NCBI GenBank assembly: GCA_025655575.1
Contig: JAHXIP010000028.1
Coordinates: 1-42,854 of the forward strand
Direction: 5' to 3'
DNA from: Candidatus Thiodiazotropha sp. (ex Monitilora ramsayi)
Lineage (GTDB): Bacteria > Pseudomonadota > Gammaproteobacteria > Chromatiales > Chromatiaceae
DNA length: 42,854 nt
Within the stretch, counting starts at the first letter, position 1. Each line of letters begins with the position of its first letter. Position numbers and translations under genes: made by a program. Below the pieces are notes generated by a model. It ran no database searches, was not told the origin of the DNA, and was given only the letters and a program-made list of their open reading frames with translations. Shown here piece by piece: positions 1-8,644 of the stretch.

Positions 1-161
1 TGCGCCATGCCTTTGCCACTCACCTGCTCAATCACGGAGCAGATCTTCGTGTCGTACAACTCTTGCTGGGTCACAGTGATCTGTCCACCAACCAGATCTA
101 CACCCATGTTGCGAGGGAGCGTCTGCAGCAGCTCCATTCCACACACCATCCGAGGGGTTGA
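1..161 (+). CDS. xerD: Tyrosine recombinase XerD, C-terminal fragment
   Basis: The window opens inside this gene, read in the frame that begins at base 3. About 53 C-terminal residues are visible. They show the catalytic core of tyrosine recombinases: RHAFATH (Arg-His), LLGHSDLST (the conserved His) and IYTHV with the nucleophilic Tyr, then the usual short tail after the YTHV helix. XerD acts with XerC at dif to resolve chromosome dimers. The assignment to XerD rather than XerC rests on this sequence style and on dsbC two genes downstream, as in the xerD-dsbC order of other gammaproteobacteria. The N-terminal part lies outside the window. Confidence 0.85.
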   Translation, partial: RHAFATHLLNHGADLRVVQLLLGHSDLSTNQIYTHVARERLQQLHSTHHPRG

Positions 162-207
162 AGGGTTAAAGTTCGAAATGAGATCTGTGGTCGGTTTGTG
201 GTAGAGT

Positions 208-231
208 CCACAACCAATTTATCGGTTGTGG
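208..231 (+). promoter_or_regulatory. Perfect hairpin just upstream of yajQ
   Basis: CCACAACC (208-215) and GGTTGTGG (224-231) are exact inverted copies around an 8-nt AT-rich loop. The right arm ends next to the GGAGGGGG ribosome-binding stretch and the yajQ start at 241, so the structure would sit in the 5' leader. It could be a weak xerD terminator (no T-run follows) or an element that masks yajQ translation. Function is inferred only. Confidence 0.5.
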
Positions 232-240
232 AGGGGGCGC

Positions 241-723
241 ATGCCATCATTCGATATCGTCTCAGAAGTGGATATCCAGGAGGTTAGGAACGCGGTGGAT
301 CAAGCCAATCGTGAAGTTGGCACCCGTTTCGATTTCAAAGGTGTGGATGCCAGTTTCGATTTAAAGGAAAGCGAGATCACATTACGCGCAGAACAGGAGT
401 TTCAACTGAACCAGATGATGGATATTCTACGCCAGAAACTGGTCAAACGGAGTGTCGACATCACCTGCATGGATATTGGTGAGCCGGAAACCAGCCTCAA
501 TGCCGCCCGCCAGTCAGTGGTCATCAAACAGGGTATCGAGAGTGATCTGGCAAAGAAAATGGTGAAAGACCTCAAAGCCAGCAAACTCAAAGTGCAGGCG
601 CAGATTCAGGGTCAACAGGTCAGAGTGACAGGGAAAAAACGGGATGATCTTCAGCAGGTCATCAGTCTCATGCGGGAGACCGACTACGGTCTGCCGTTGC
701 AATATCAAAACTTTCGGGATTAA
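241..723 (+). CDS. yajQ: YajQ-family nucleotide-binding protein
   Basis: A 160-residue protein, the usual YajQ length, starting MPSFDIVSEVD, which is the conserved N-terminus of the family. Further conserved stretches are GTRFDFKGVDAS and the C-terminal LPLQYQNFRD. YajQ proteins are small cytosolic two-domain proteins; some bind cyclic di-GMP and act with a transcription factor. The ATG at 241 was chosen over an upstream in-frame TTG (226) because it follows a strong GGAGGGGG and matches the family start. It lies between xerD and dsbC, with only 3 bp to dsbC, so the two are probably co-transcribed. Confidence 0.93.
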   Translation: MPSFDIVSEVDIQEVRNAVDQANREVGTRFDFKGVDASFDLKESEITLRAEQEFQLNQMMDILRQKLVKRSVDITCMDIGEPETSLNAARQSVVIKQGIESDLAKKMVKDLKASKLKVQAQIQGQQVRVTGKKRDDLQQVISLMRETDYGLPLQYQNFRD

Positions 724-726
724 CGG

Positions 727-1485
727 ATGAAACAGTCAAACAAGAAGGCCGTCATCGGGTTGTACGGCTTGGCAGCGGTCTTTTTACTGGTACTCACAAG
801 CGTGACCATAGCGGCCCCCACCCAGCAGAGTGCCGACATGGAAAAAGTACGCCAGGGCATGAGCAAGCTACTTTCCGGGCGTCAGGCCGATTCGATTACG
901 CCTTCTCCTATTTCCGGACTCTATGAAGTCCTGGTCGGTCCTCAACTCTATTATGTCTCTGCCGACGGCAAATACCTTTTCAGTGGGAAACTCTTCGATA
1001 TCAACTCACGCGAAGATCTGACAACGCCCAAGGTAGCAAAGGTCAAGGCTGATGCTATAGAGCAGATGGGTGAGGATAATATGGTGATTTTCTCCCCCAA
1101 GGAGTATCAACATACGGTAACCGTCTTTACTGATATCGATTGTGGCTACTGCCGAAAACTGCATGACGAGATAGATCAATATAACGATCTGGGTATACGT
1201 GTTCGTTATCTGATGTTCCCGAGAGCCGGTGTCGGCAGCCCAGCCTATCAAAAGGCGGTGAATGTGTTCTGTGCCGATGACAAAAACGATGCCATGACCC
1301 GTGCCAAAGCCGGTAAGGATGTCGAAGAGAAGCAGTGTGAGAATTCCGTTGCAGCGCAATATGCCCTGGGACAGAAAGTCGGCGTGACCGGTACACCGGC
1401 AATCTTTCTGGCGGACGGTGAGCTGGTGCCCGGTTATGTACCCGCTGCCAAGATGCAAGCGATCCTCAAGGAGAGATCGCGCTGA
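727..1485 (+). CDS. dsbC: Periplasmic disulfide isomerase DsbC
   Basis: A 252-residue DsbC-type thiol:disulfide interchange protein. Residues 1-30 form a signal peptide (positively charged start, hydrophobic core, AA before the mature end). An N-terminal dimerisation domain (about 35-105) with ISGLYEVLVG precedes a thioredoxin fold carrying the CGYC active site at 139-142 and the cis-proline loop TGTPAIF near 223. Two further Cys in FCADD and KQCEN match the structural disulfide of DsbC. It corrects wrong disulfides in the periplasm, kept reduced by DsbD. It starts 3 bp after yajQ. Confidence 0.93.
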   Translation: MKQSNKKAVIGLYGLAAVFLLVLTSVTIAAPTQQSADMEKVRQGMSKLLSGRQADSITPSPISGLYEVLVGPQLYYVSADGKYLFSGKLFDINSREDLTTPKVAKVKADAIEQMGEDNMVIFSPKEYQHTVTVFTDIDCGYCRKLHDEIDQYNDLGIRVRYLMFPRAGVGSPAYQKAVNVFCADDKNDAMTRAKAGKDVEEKQCENSVAAQYALGQKVGVTGTPAIFLADGELVPGYVPAAKMQAILKERSR

Positions 1486-1568
1486 AACTTACCGCACAAA
1501 CCGCTGCTGAATTTGAACTGGCGCTCGCTCAGGGTCAGTCATGATTTCCATCAATACAGGAACCGCAC

Positions 1569-2327
1569 TTGATCATTGATGTTGCCATGCGAACCGACAA
1601 GGGTGTTGTACGGGAGCATAATGAGGACGCGATAGGTGGCGATCCCTCCGAGGGGCTGATTATTCTGGCCGACGGCATGGGAGGGGCCAATGCCGGTGAA
1701 GTGGCGAGCAACCTGGCGGTAGATCTGCTGGTCAGCCAACTGGTTTGTGATGGGGGAGCGGGTGAAGATAAAGCACCGCTGGGCGGCAGTGACCTGTTGG
1801 ATGCCCTGAGAAGCGTCAATCAGGCCATACATGAACTCTCCTGGCAGGCGACAGAGTACCAGGGCATGGGAACCACCGTTGTGGTTGGGCTCTTCCAAAA
1901 TGCCTCACTGACCTATGCACATGTCGGTGATTCACGTCTCTATCGTTGGCGTGACGGTGTGCTGGAATTATTGACCGCAGACCATACCCTGATTCAGGAG
2001 ATGGTTAACTTTGGGGACTTCGCAACACTGGAAGAAGCACGGCTTGCCGGTGTTCCACCGAATGTACTCACTCGTGCTTTTGGCGCCGAGGCTGAGGTCG
2101 CGGTGGACCTTGCAGAGACCGATGTTCTGCCTGATGACCTCTTTCTTTTCTGCTCCGACGGATTGACCAGCATGCTGTCCGATCAGCAGATCCAGGGTAT
2201 TCTGGAAAAACCACAAACGGACTTGATGGAACTCAATGATGAGTTGATAGAAATGGCGAATGGGATGGGTGGGCTTGATAATATTTCAGTTATACTTGCC
2301 CGTGTGAACAACAGTAATAATGAATAG
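1569..2327 (+). CDS. PP2C-type Ser/Thr protein phosphatase
   Basis: A 252-residue PPM/PP2C phosphatase. Metal-binding motifs are clear: REHNED near 15-20, LADGMGG at 34-39, HVGDSRLYRW near 118, FCSDGLTSML near 193 and the closing DNISVIL. There is no membrane segment, so it should act in the cytosol. The TTG at 1569 is preferred: an AGGA lies 7 nt upstream and the N-terminus MIIDVAMRTDKG fits the family; the next ATG is at 1587. It overlaps the FHA gene by 8 bp. PP2C plus FHA usually goes with a Hanks-type kinase or type VI secretion control, but no kinase is adjacent here. Confidence 0.9.
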   Translation: MIIDVAMRTDKGVVREHNEDAIGGDPSEGLIILADGMGGANAGEVASNLAVDLLVSQLVCDGGAGEDKAPLGGSDLLDALRSVNQAIHELSWQATEYQGMGTTVVVGLFQNASLTYAHVGDSRLYRWRDGVLELLTADHTLIQEMVNFGDFATLEEARLAGVPPNVLTRAFGAEAEVAVDLAETDVLPDDLFLFCSDGLTSMLSDQQIQGILEKPQTDLMELNDELIEMANGMGGLDNISVILARVNNSNNE

Positions 2328-3069
2328 CGGGTTGGGTAGCAGTCGTACTATGGAAAAACTCATCGTACTTACCGATGATGGACCTGCGGAAGAATTTCCG
2401 CTCACAGATCAGCGCATCTCGATCGGGCGTGACGAGACGAATACCATCTGTCTGGGCGATAAGTCAGTCAGTCGCCATCATGCCAGTCTGCAAAGGGTCT
2501 TTCGGGGCTTTTCGTTGGAAGACGAAAACAGTACCAACGGCACAAGGGTCAATAGTAAGCCGATCACGAAGCAGTTTCTCAATCATGGGGATTTGATTGA
2601 GATCGGCAAGTATCATCTGCGCTATCTCGCTGCAGAACAGATGCAAGAGATCGATGACCCGGATCGTACGGTGGTGCTGCGGCCTGTGCATCAGTCTGAG
2701 CTGCAGCCGAAGAAAACCAGTCAGATGACAGCGGCACCCACTCCCACTCCCACTCCCACTCCCACTCCCACTCCCACTCCCACTCCCACAATCCAGGAAA
2801 AGAAACAGAACACTGAGGCAAAAGTACGCTTTCTCTCAGGAGCACAGCAGGGAGAGGAGAAGATAGTAGACCGTGCTTTTTTCAGCGTTGGGCAACCAGG
2901 TGGAGACCTGGTCTTGATCAATCGCCGCCACACTGGCTATTTTCTGCTTAAAGTGGGTGGGGAAAACAATCCGATGATCAATGGCAATCCCATCAAGGCC
3001 GGTGGTGTGGAGTTGCAGAGTGGTGATCGCATCGAGTTGGGCGAACTCTCTCTTGAGTTCGTGAAGTAA
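2320..3069 (+). CDS. FHA-domain protein with Pro-Thr linker
   Basis: A 249-residue protein. The N-terminal half is a forkhead-associated domain that binds phosphothreonine peptides: ISIGRDE, SVSRHHASL and NSTNGTRVN carry the Arg, Ser, His and Asn of the family. A Pro-Thr linker of nine PT units follows (about 140-157), encoded by a hexanucleotide tandem repeat. The C-terminal third (KVRFLSG to LELSLEFVK region) looks like a second, degenerate FHA fold with a residual FSVGQPGGDLVL strand but no SRHHA. It starts inside the PP2C gene (8-bp overlap), which implies coupling; an alternative start is the ATG at 2350. Confidence 0.88.
   Translation: MNSGLGSSRTMEKLIVLTDDGPAEEFPLTDQRISIGRDETNTICLGDKSVSRHHASLQRVFRGFSLEDENSTNGTRVNSKPITKQFLNHGDLIEIGKYHLRYLAAEQMQEIDDPDRTVVLRPVHQSELQPKKTSQMTAAPTPTPTPTPTPTPTPTPTIQEKKQNTEAKVRFLSGAQQGEEKIVDRAFFSVGQPGGDLVLINRRHTGYFLLKVGGENNPMINGNPIKAGGVELQSGDRIELGELSLEFVK
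2737..2790 (+). repeat. CCCACT tandem repeat, 9 units, in FHA gene
   Basis: Eight exact CCCACT units plus a final CCCACA run without interruption. Each unit encodes Pro-Thr, so changes in copy number keep the frame and only alter linker length between the two FHA-like domains. Confidence 0.97.
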
Positions 3070-3176
3070 GGTCCAAGTTCACTTTCAAGAAACAGACTTG
3101 ATGCAGCTTTGTCTCGCTACATCAAACCCATGTGCTTGTACAACAGTGAATCGGCTGGGTTATTTCATCGTTTGAA

Positions 3177-3635
3177 TCAGTAACTTTGCTGCATCGACAG
3201 GAGATAGGCCCTGGCCGATCTCTTATAACGACGACCAAGCAGGGAGGTGAGCCGCATGCAGGCGGCGAAGTCGGTGGTCTCCTCCAGCGGCCCATACATC
3301 ATCACACCCTCGAGCAGATCTTTTCCATCCCAATCGGGGTTGATCAATCGATTCAGTAGCTGGTTCTGATCTGTCCGCAGGTTTAGGAACTCAAAACCGC
3401 AGCCTTCAGGCCCGACCCGTGATACACGTGCCGGCAGCCGCACGGATTCAGTCGAACCCGGCCGCTTTACCAACAGTTCATATTCATCGTATTTCTTCAG
3501 GTTCGTCAGGGACGAAACGAAGAACCCCGCATGGCTGATGTTGTTGACGATTCGGGTTTGAACCGTTGATCCCGCTTTGTTGGTCAGCGTGACTTGGAAC
3601 GACGTTTTTGTTCTTGGATGTTTTCTAGCGTTCAT
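3177..3635 (-). CDS. PilZ-domain protein
   Basis: A 152-residue cytosolic protein. The N-terminus RKHPR is the Arg-rich switch and NISHAGF is the (D/N)xSxxG motif of PilZ domains, so cyclic di-GMP binding is likely. The C-terminal third (about 100-152) has no motif I recognise. Target process, such as motility or polysaccharide, cannot be read from the context. It stands alone, with dodecin on the same strand 160 bp upstream of it. Confidence 0.85.
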   Translation of the reverse strand: MNARKHPRTKTSFQVTLTNKAGSTVQTRIVNNISHAGFFVSSLTNLKKYDEYELLVKRPGSTESVRLPARVSRVGPEGCGFEFLNLRTDQNQLLNRLINPDWDGKDLLEGVMMYGPLEETTDFAACMRLTSLLGRRYKRSARAYLLSMQQSY

Positions 3636-3752
3636 GTGAGAGAATTCCGTAATAGAATTGTCACAAAGAATCTAGGCCTACAGCGATGTGATTGGTATGG
3701 GGGTGATTACTGAGAAGCCAACGGGTATCCCATAGTTTTTTGCAGGAAATGG

Positions 3753-3784
3753 GTGAAGGATGACCGAAATGGGCCATCCTTCAC
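3753..3784 (-). terminator. Hairpin downstream of dodecin
   Basis: GTGAAGGATG (3753-3762) pairs exactly with CATCCTTCAC (3775-3784). It lies 11 bp past the dodecin stop on the minus strand. A competing TGACCG/CGGTCA pairing is also possible. There is no strong T-run, so termination strength is uncertain. Confidence 0.5.
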
Positions 3785-3795
3785 GGTCATCTTAA

Positions 3796-4005
3796 TCAAT
3801 CCTTAAGGCGGAAACCGATATCGATGGTCACTTGCCAGTGGGCCACTTGTCCATTGTCGATATGTCCCCGTGTCTCCACCACCTCGAACCAATTCATGTT
3901 CTCGACGGTCTCTCCCGCACGGGCGATAGCATTGCGGATGGCATCGTCGGTGCTGGTGTTGGACGAACCTACCAGCTGGATCTTTTTGTAAACGTGGTCG
4001 CTCAT
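3796..4005 (-). CDS. Dodecin family flavin-binding protein
   Basis: A 69-residue protein of exactly dodecin size, starting MSDHVYKKIQLVGSS and containing STDDAIRNAIARAGET and MNWFEVVETRG, where the Trp is the flavin-stacking residue. The end (VAHWQVTIDIGFRL) matches the family's last beta strand. Dodecins form hollow dodecamers that store or buffer flavins. It has its own AGGAG ribosome-binding site and lies just downstream of mutS on the same strand. Confidence 0.95.
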   Translation of the reverse strand: MSDHVYKKIQLVGSSNTSTDDAIRNAIARAGETVENMNWFEVVETRGHIDNGQVAHWQVTIDIGFRLKD

Positions 4006-4050
4006 AGCGGTCTCCTTGATCTTTGGTGTATCAATAGATTTGTGAATGAT

Positions 4051-6633
4051 TTATTCAGACGTCTTTAGCTGCTGTTTCAACTTATAGAGTTGATCCAGTG
4101 CTTCACGGGGGGTTAGCTCGTCGGGTTCAATCTCTTGCAACAGGGATTCGACAGCGGAAAGTTCAGGCTCGCAGGGTTTGAGATCGAACAAAGGCATCTG
4201 CGTTTGTTGCTGATCCGCATGTTGCTGGGCACTCAGCTCCAACTCCCGCAGACGCTGTTTGGCTCTGACGATCACCGGCTTGGGTACGCCGGCCAGTGTC
4301 GCTACCTGCAGTCCGTAGCTCTGATTGGCCGGTCCTGATCTCACCGCATGGAGAAAGACGATGGAGTCACCGTGTTCCACTGCGTCCAGATGCAGGTTTT
4401 CAATGCCCGCATACTCCTCCGGCAGGGTGGTGAGCTCAAAGTAGTGGGTGGCAAATAGAGTAAAAGCGCGGATGTCGGTGGCCAATTCCACGGCGCATGA
4501 CCAGGCCAGCGAAAGCCCATCGAAGGTGGATGTCCCACGACCGATCTCATCCATCAGCACCAGACTCTGTTCGGTGGCGTTGTGCAGGATGTTGGCAGTC
4601 TCTTCCATCTCCACCATGAAAGTGGAGCGTCCCCCCGCAAGATCATCCGAAGCACCGATACGGGAGAAGATTCTGTCGATAGGTCCCAATCGTACAGCCG
4701 CAGCGGGAGCGAAACTGCCTGCATATGCGAGCAGGGTGATGATGGCAATCTGGCGCATGAAGGTTGATTTGCCGCCCATGTTGGGGCCGGTGATGATCAG
4801 CATGCGTTGTTGATCGTCGAAGGTGACGCTGTTGGCGACAAAGGGTTCACGACTGACCTGTTCCACCACCGGATGGCGGCCGTCGGTGATCTGTAGACCC
4901 GCCTCTTCGACCAGATCCGGGCGTACCAGGTTGAGGTTGAGGGCGCGCTCCGCCAGATTGCAGAGTACATCCAGTGTTGCCAGCCCATTGGCACACTGCT
5001 GCAAGGTCGGGAGTGAGTCGCAGAGGCGATCCAGTAACGCCTCATAGAGCCGCTTCTCTCGAGCCAGGGCCCGCTCCCTGGCACTCAGTACCTGGTCCTC
5101 AAACTTCTTCAGCTCCGGTGTGATGAAGCGCTCCGCACCCTTCAGGGTCTGACGCCGGATATAGTCATCCGGTGCTTTGTCAGACTGGCTGCGGCTGATC
5201 TCGATGTAGTAGCCATGGACCCGGTTGTAGCTCACCTTCAGGTTGGCGATGCCGGTGCGTTCCTTCTCCCGTGTCTCCAGGTCGATGAGAAACTGGTCGG
5301 CGTTCTGCGACAATCCGCGCAGCTCATCCAGCTCGGCATCGTAACCTTCGGCGATCACACCGCCGTCCCGAATCAGCATGGGTGGCTGGGGAATAACGGC
5401 CTGCACGAGCAGTCCATGAAGCTTGGGGTGTTCGCCGATTTCCAGTGCGAGAGATTGAACCAGGGGGCTGTCGATCTGTGTCAAAAGGGGCTGCAGTGAC
5501 GGCAGGTAGCCGAGGGTATCACGCAGGGTGGCGAGATCCCGCGGTCGTGCGCTCTTCAAGGCAACCCGGGCGAGGATACGCTCGATATCACCGATTCCCT
5601 GGAGAATCTCCTGCAGGCTGAGATAGCCGTGGTTCTGCAACAGATCCTCGATGGCGGCATGGCGCTCGGCTACGGGTTCGCGCTCACGCAGGGGCTGGCT
5701 GATCCAGCGGCGCAGCATGCGGCTGCCCATGGCGGTGGAGGTATTGTCCATGATACCCGCCAGGGTGTGTTGGGGCTGGTCGGAGAGGGAGTGGACCAAC
5801 TCCAGATTACGCCGGGTGGCCGCATCGATGATGATACTCTCATCACGTCGTTCCACCCGCAGCCCACGAATATGGGGCAGGGCGGCAAACTGGGTCTCCT
5901 CCACATACTGCAGCAGGCAGCCGGCTGCGCCGATGGCCAGGGGCTGATCCTGGCAGCCGAAACCACCCAGATCGCGAGTACCGAATTGCTTCGTCAGCAA
6001 TCTCTCGGCGCTCTCCCGGTCGAAATGCCAGGCAGGGCGGCGGGCAATGCCGGTTCGCAGGGAGAACAGCTCCGGCAGATTTGAGTCCTCATCCAGCAGC
6101 AGTTCCGCCGGGGACAATCGTTCCAACTCACCGCGTAGGGATGCCTGATCGGTGGGCTGCTGAATGGTGAAACGGCCACTGGCCATGTCGAGGGACGCTA
6201 AGCCATATCCGTCGGGGGTTTCATTCACGGCCACCAGCAGATTTTCCCGCCGCTCATCCAGCAGCGCTTCATCGGTCAGTGTGCCTGGGGTGACAATGCG
6301 CACCACCTGACGTTCAACCGGCCCCTTGCTGGTGGCCGGGTCACCGATCTGCTCACAGATGGCCACTGACTCGCCCAACTTGACCAGCCGGGCCAGATAG
6401 CCCTCTGCTGCATGATAAGGGACACCCGCCATGGGAATCGGCTTGCCCGCCGACTGGCCGCGTTTGGTGAGTGTGATATCCAGCAGTCGTGCCGCCTTCT
6501 CCGCGTCACTGAAGAATAACTCGTAGAAATCCCCCATGCGGTAGAAGACCAGCATATGCGCATAGTCATCCTTGATGCGAAGATACTGCTGCATCATAGG
6601 AGTGTGTTGAGTTGCCTTAGCGGCCTTGGGCAT
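4051..6633 (-). CDS. mutS: DNA mismatch repair ATPase MutS
   Basis: A protein of 860 residues, the usual MutS length. The mismatch-recognition Phe-x-Glu is in MGDFYELF near residue 37. The ATPase has Walker A GPNMGGKST near 612, then MDEIGRGTSTFDG (Walker B and signature), and a dimerisation tail. The longer reading frame to 6699 would overlap the end of the cupin gene; the ATG at 6633 gives MPKAAKATQHTPMMQQYLRIK, the conserved family start. MutS recognises mispairs and recruits MutL. Confidence 0.97.
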   Translation of the reverse strand: MPKAAKATQHTPMMQQYLRIKDDYAHMLVFYRMGDFYELFFSDAEKAARLLDITLTKRGQSAGKPIPMAGVPYHAAEGYLARLVKLGESVAICEQIGDPATSKGPVERQVVRIVTPGTLTDEALLDERRENLLVAVNETPDGYGLASLDMASGRFTIQQPTDQASLRGELERLSPAELLLDEDSNLPELFSLRTGIARRPAWHFDRESAERLLTKQFGTRDLGGFGCQDQPLAIGAAGCLLQYVEETQFAALPHIRGLRVERRDESIIIDAATRRNLELVHSLSDQPQHTLAGIMDNTSTAMGSRMLRRWISQPLREREPVAERHAAIEDLLQNHGYLSLQEILQGIGDIERILARVALKSARPRDLATLRDTLGYLPSLQPLLTQIDSPLVQSLALEIGEHPKLHGLLVQAVIPQPPMLIRDGGVIAEGYDAELDELRGLSQNADQFLIDLETREKERTGIANLKVSYNRVHGYYIEISRSQSDKAPDDYIRRQTLKGAERFITPELKKFEDQVLSARERALAREKRLYEALLDRLCDSLPTLQQCANGLATLDVLCNLAERALNLNLVRPDLVEEAGLQITDGRHPVVEQVSREPFVANSVTFDDQQRMLIITGPNMGGKSTFMRQIAIITLLAYAGSFAPAAAVRLGPIDRIFSRIGASDDLAGGRSTFMVEMEETANILHNATEQSLVLMDEIGRGTSTFDGLSLAWSCAVELATDIRAFTLFATHYFELTTLPEEYAGIENLHLDAVEHGDSIVFLHAVRSGPANQSYGLQVATLAGVPKPVIVRAKQRLRELELSAQQHADQQQTQMPLFDLKPCEPELSAVESLLQEIEPDELTPREALDQLYKLKQQLKTSE

Positions 6634-6647
6634 CGATCTGATCTGAC

Positions 6648-6929
6648 TTATTCGAAGGTATAGTGCTTCTCGACGTCTTTGAGGATCTCCCAGGTGCACT
6701 TCATGCCTGCCGGGAAGGTCACCAGATCGCCGCGGCCGAACTCCTGGGGTTCGCCTCCCTCGGGGGTGACGATCACCTTGCCGCGCAGAAAGTAACAGAT
6801 CTCAGTCTGGTCGTATTTCCAGTCGAACTTGGAGACCTCCTTCTCCCAGATCGGCCAGTCGTAGACCCCCTGGATCTCGAGTTTCATGGAGGAGGGACGG
6901 TGTTCGCAGAGTATTTTTAATTCAGTCAT
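6648..6929 (-). CDS. Small cupin-domain protein (DUF861-like)
   Basis: A 93-residue single-domain cupin. The pattern WKYDQTEICYFLRGKVIVTPEGG followed by FGRGDLVTFPAGMKCTW matches the two cupin motifs of the Cupin_3/DUF861 family, related to EutQ and ureidoglycolate-type cupins, though the metal-binding His residues are largely replaced. The substrate is unknown. The ATG at 6929 is used rather than the TTG two codons earlier. It lies 14 bp upstream of mutS on the same strand, so the two may be co-transcribed. Confidence 0.85.
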   Translation of the reverse strand: MTELKILCEHRPSSMKLEIQGVYDWPIWEKEVSKFDWKYDQTEICYFLRGKVIVTPEGGEPQEFGRGDLVTFPAGMKCTWEILKDVEKHYTFE

Positions 6930-7085
6930 GGCCAATTCTTGGTAATTTCTGGCGGGTGATTCAGCCTCCAGCGGGAGGCGGGTCCTTCAAGTAGGGGGAG
7001 AGTTTACCCTGAAAGCGGAAACAGGTTAACGACAGGATTCAAAAATGAACCGGATGGGATGTAAGTACAATTGACCTCACGCCGG

Positions 7086-8408
7086 TCAATCTGTCCATGG
7101 GATACTTTTCCATAAGGATCTCAAGCGTTTGCCCCTGGCGGGATTCAACCACTCGGTATAGGCGATTCTACCTGCCAGGTGTGCCTTGAAGTCGGGTTGT
7201 CCCTGCCGATTTTGGCTTTCCGGACCCAGTCGCACACAGTTGTAGAGTATGGCCTTCAGCTGGTCGAACTCAGCCCGGGGCAGGTTGGGTTTTTCGTTCA
7301 CCACCATGCCTACCAATCGTTGAGATTGTGCCTTTGTGTTCACCCGGGTTTTTCGATGATTGATTTCAAAATCCTCTTCTATGGCTATGGCGCCTATCAG
7401 ATGCTGTAGGAAAGGCGCCATACGCATCATGCTGGCAGGACCTGAAAAAGCGAGGTCGTCTGCATATCTTGTGTAATCGAGTCCAAAATGATTGGCCACG
7501 CCCTGTAGGCGACAGTCGAACCGCCAGGCACACAGGTTGGCGATAGCCGGTGAGGTCGGTGCACCCTGAGGCAGATGTTTGCCTGCCAGACGTTTCCTCA
7601 AGTCCCACGGCAGCTTTTGATAGGGCTCACCCGCCAGCGATGCTGAGGTCGCATGCGTACAGAGTCCCTGAAGCAGACGTGCAACCCGCCGTGGATAGCC
7701 GATGCGTTGAAACATTGCGCCGATTCGTGGAGTGGGTACCGAATGAAAAAAATCCTTCAGGTCCATATGCAGAACGACATCCTTACCGATATGTTGTGAT
7801 ACGTAAGTCAGACTGGAGCGTCCCCGCGTAAAACCGTGAACAGCCTGATGCGGCGGCACCCGGTTCAATATCTCCTTAAGTATTTGTCGCTGGATCGACT
7901 TTATTCGAGTCTTTGGGATTTCGATCAGTCTCGGCGGCCCCGACTGCTTCGAAAACCACCGATAGTAGTAGTGATGCAGCTTGGGTTCAGTTATGCGACG
8001 CTGCCTTTGTTCTGTATCTGCAAACCAAGCCAGCTCGTTATTGGATAATCCCAACCACAGTCGCAGGTCTTTCCAGGTGGACAGTTGCGGCAAGGGGAAG
8101 GTAAGCATGCCATCCGGCAGCGGACCCATGACTGGGGGATCCAGCTGCATGATTGGATCCTGATTGCCGCCTTGCTTCTCGTAATAAAGATGCAGCAGAT
8201 CTTCGTTTTGAAAAAAACGGATGAGCTGCGGCTTTGAGGGAGCTATTCCTTTATCGAAGTGAAAAATCAGACGGGCAGCCAATTGTTCGGGATCGGGCGG
8301 ACCGCCATTGAGAGATCTTGTCAAACGATCCGTTAAGGCAGTCTTATCCCAACCGCCGTCAGTAATCGAAATGGCAAGTCGTCGCACAAAATTTGTGAAA
8401 CCGGACAA
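7086..8408 (-). CDS. Retron-type reverse transcriptase
   Basis: A 440-residue reverse transcriptase. The catalytic core runs from about 140 to 420: HGFTRGRS (191-198), HMDLKDFF (214-221), LPQGAPTSPAIAN (279-291), YTRYADDLAFS with the catalytic YADD at 315-318, and the retron-specific RLVGMVVN. About 110-130 residues precede the core; most retron enzymes are near 320 residues, so this extra N-terminal domain is notable and recalls the long myxobacterial retron enzymes. TTG at 8408 follows AAGGGG. The msr-msd RNA lies 58 bp upstream on the same strand. No separate effector gene is adjacent; the cupin and mutS downstream look like housekeeping genes. Confidence 0.93.
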   Translation of the reverse strand: MSGFTNFVRRLAISITDGGWDKTALTDRLTRSLNGGPPDPEQLAARLIFHFDKGIAPSKPQLIRFFQNEDLLHLYYEKQGGNQDPIMQLDPPVMGPLPDGMLTFPLPQLSTWKDLRLWLGLSNNELAWFADTEQRQRRITEPKLHHYYYRWFSKQSGPPRLIEIPKTRIKSIQRQILKEILNRVPPHQAVHGFTRGRSSLTYVSQHIGKDVVLHMDLKDFFHSVPTPRIGAMFQRIGYPRRVARLLQGLCTHATSASLAGEPYQKLPWDLRKRLAGKHLPQGAPTSPAIANLCAWRFDCRLQGVANHFGLDYTRYADDLAFSGPASMMRMAPFLQHLIGAIAIEEDFEINHRKTRVNTKAQSQRLVGMVVNEKPNLPRAEFDQLKAILYNCVRLGPESQNRQGQPDFKAHLAGRIAYTEWLNPARGKRLRSLWKSIPWTD

Positions 8409-8465
8409 TCCATTTCCCCTTTCAGTCGACGGTTGAGTAAGCCATGCAGAATGTTTTATTCAGTG

Positions 8466-8633
8466 TGCGACCGGCCTCCGACCCTTCTCGTAAGGCCGGT
8501 ACAGGACTGCGCGTGGCGCAGTTAGGTACCGGCGGTGGAAATGCCGCGTAAAGATGCTTCCCCGGGGTAGCCCCGGAGAGTTCGACGACGTGGATAAACG
8601 CATGTCGAGGAACTACTCGGAGTGCCGGTCGCA
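8466..8633 (-). ncRNA. Retron msr-msd RNA
   Basis: Read on the minus strand, the RNA begins with arm a1 (8633-8617) and ends with arm a2 (8481-8466); the arms pair over 16 bp with one bulged A. The msr part holds a hairpin with CGAC/GTCG near 8607-8585 and a GC-rich one, CCGGGG-CTA-CCCCGG (8576-8562). The msd part has a long stem: GCCGGTAC/GTACCGGC, then a 4x4 internal loop, then CTGCGC-CAC-GCGCAG (8533-8495). Position, arm pairing and the hairpin set are those of retron RNAs primed from a 2'-OH guanosine; the exact branch G just after a1 is not determined. Confidence 0.88.
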
Positions 8634-8644
8634 ATGACATGTTG

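Noticed and set aside
1486..1568. A short frame after dsbC (ALKLTAQTAAEFELALAQGQS)
   Set aside because: No usable start codon, only about 22 codons; possibly a remnant but not supportable as a gene.
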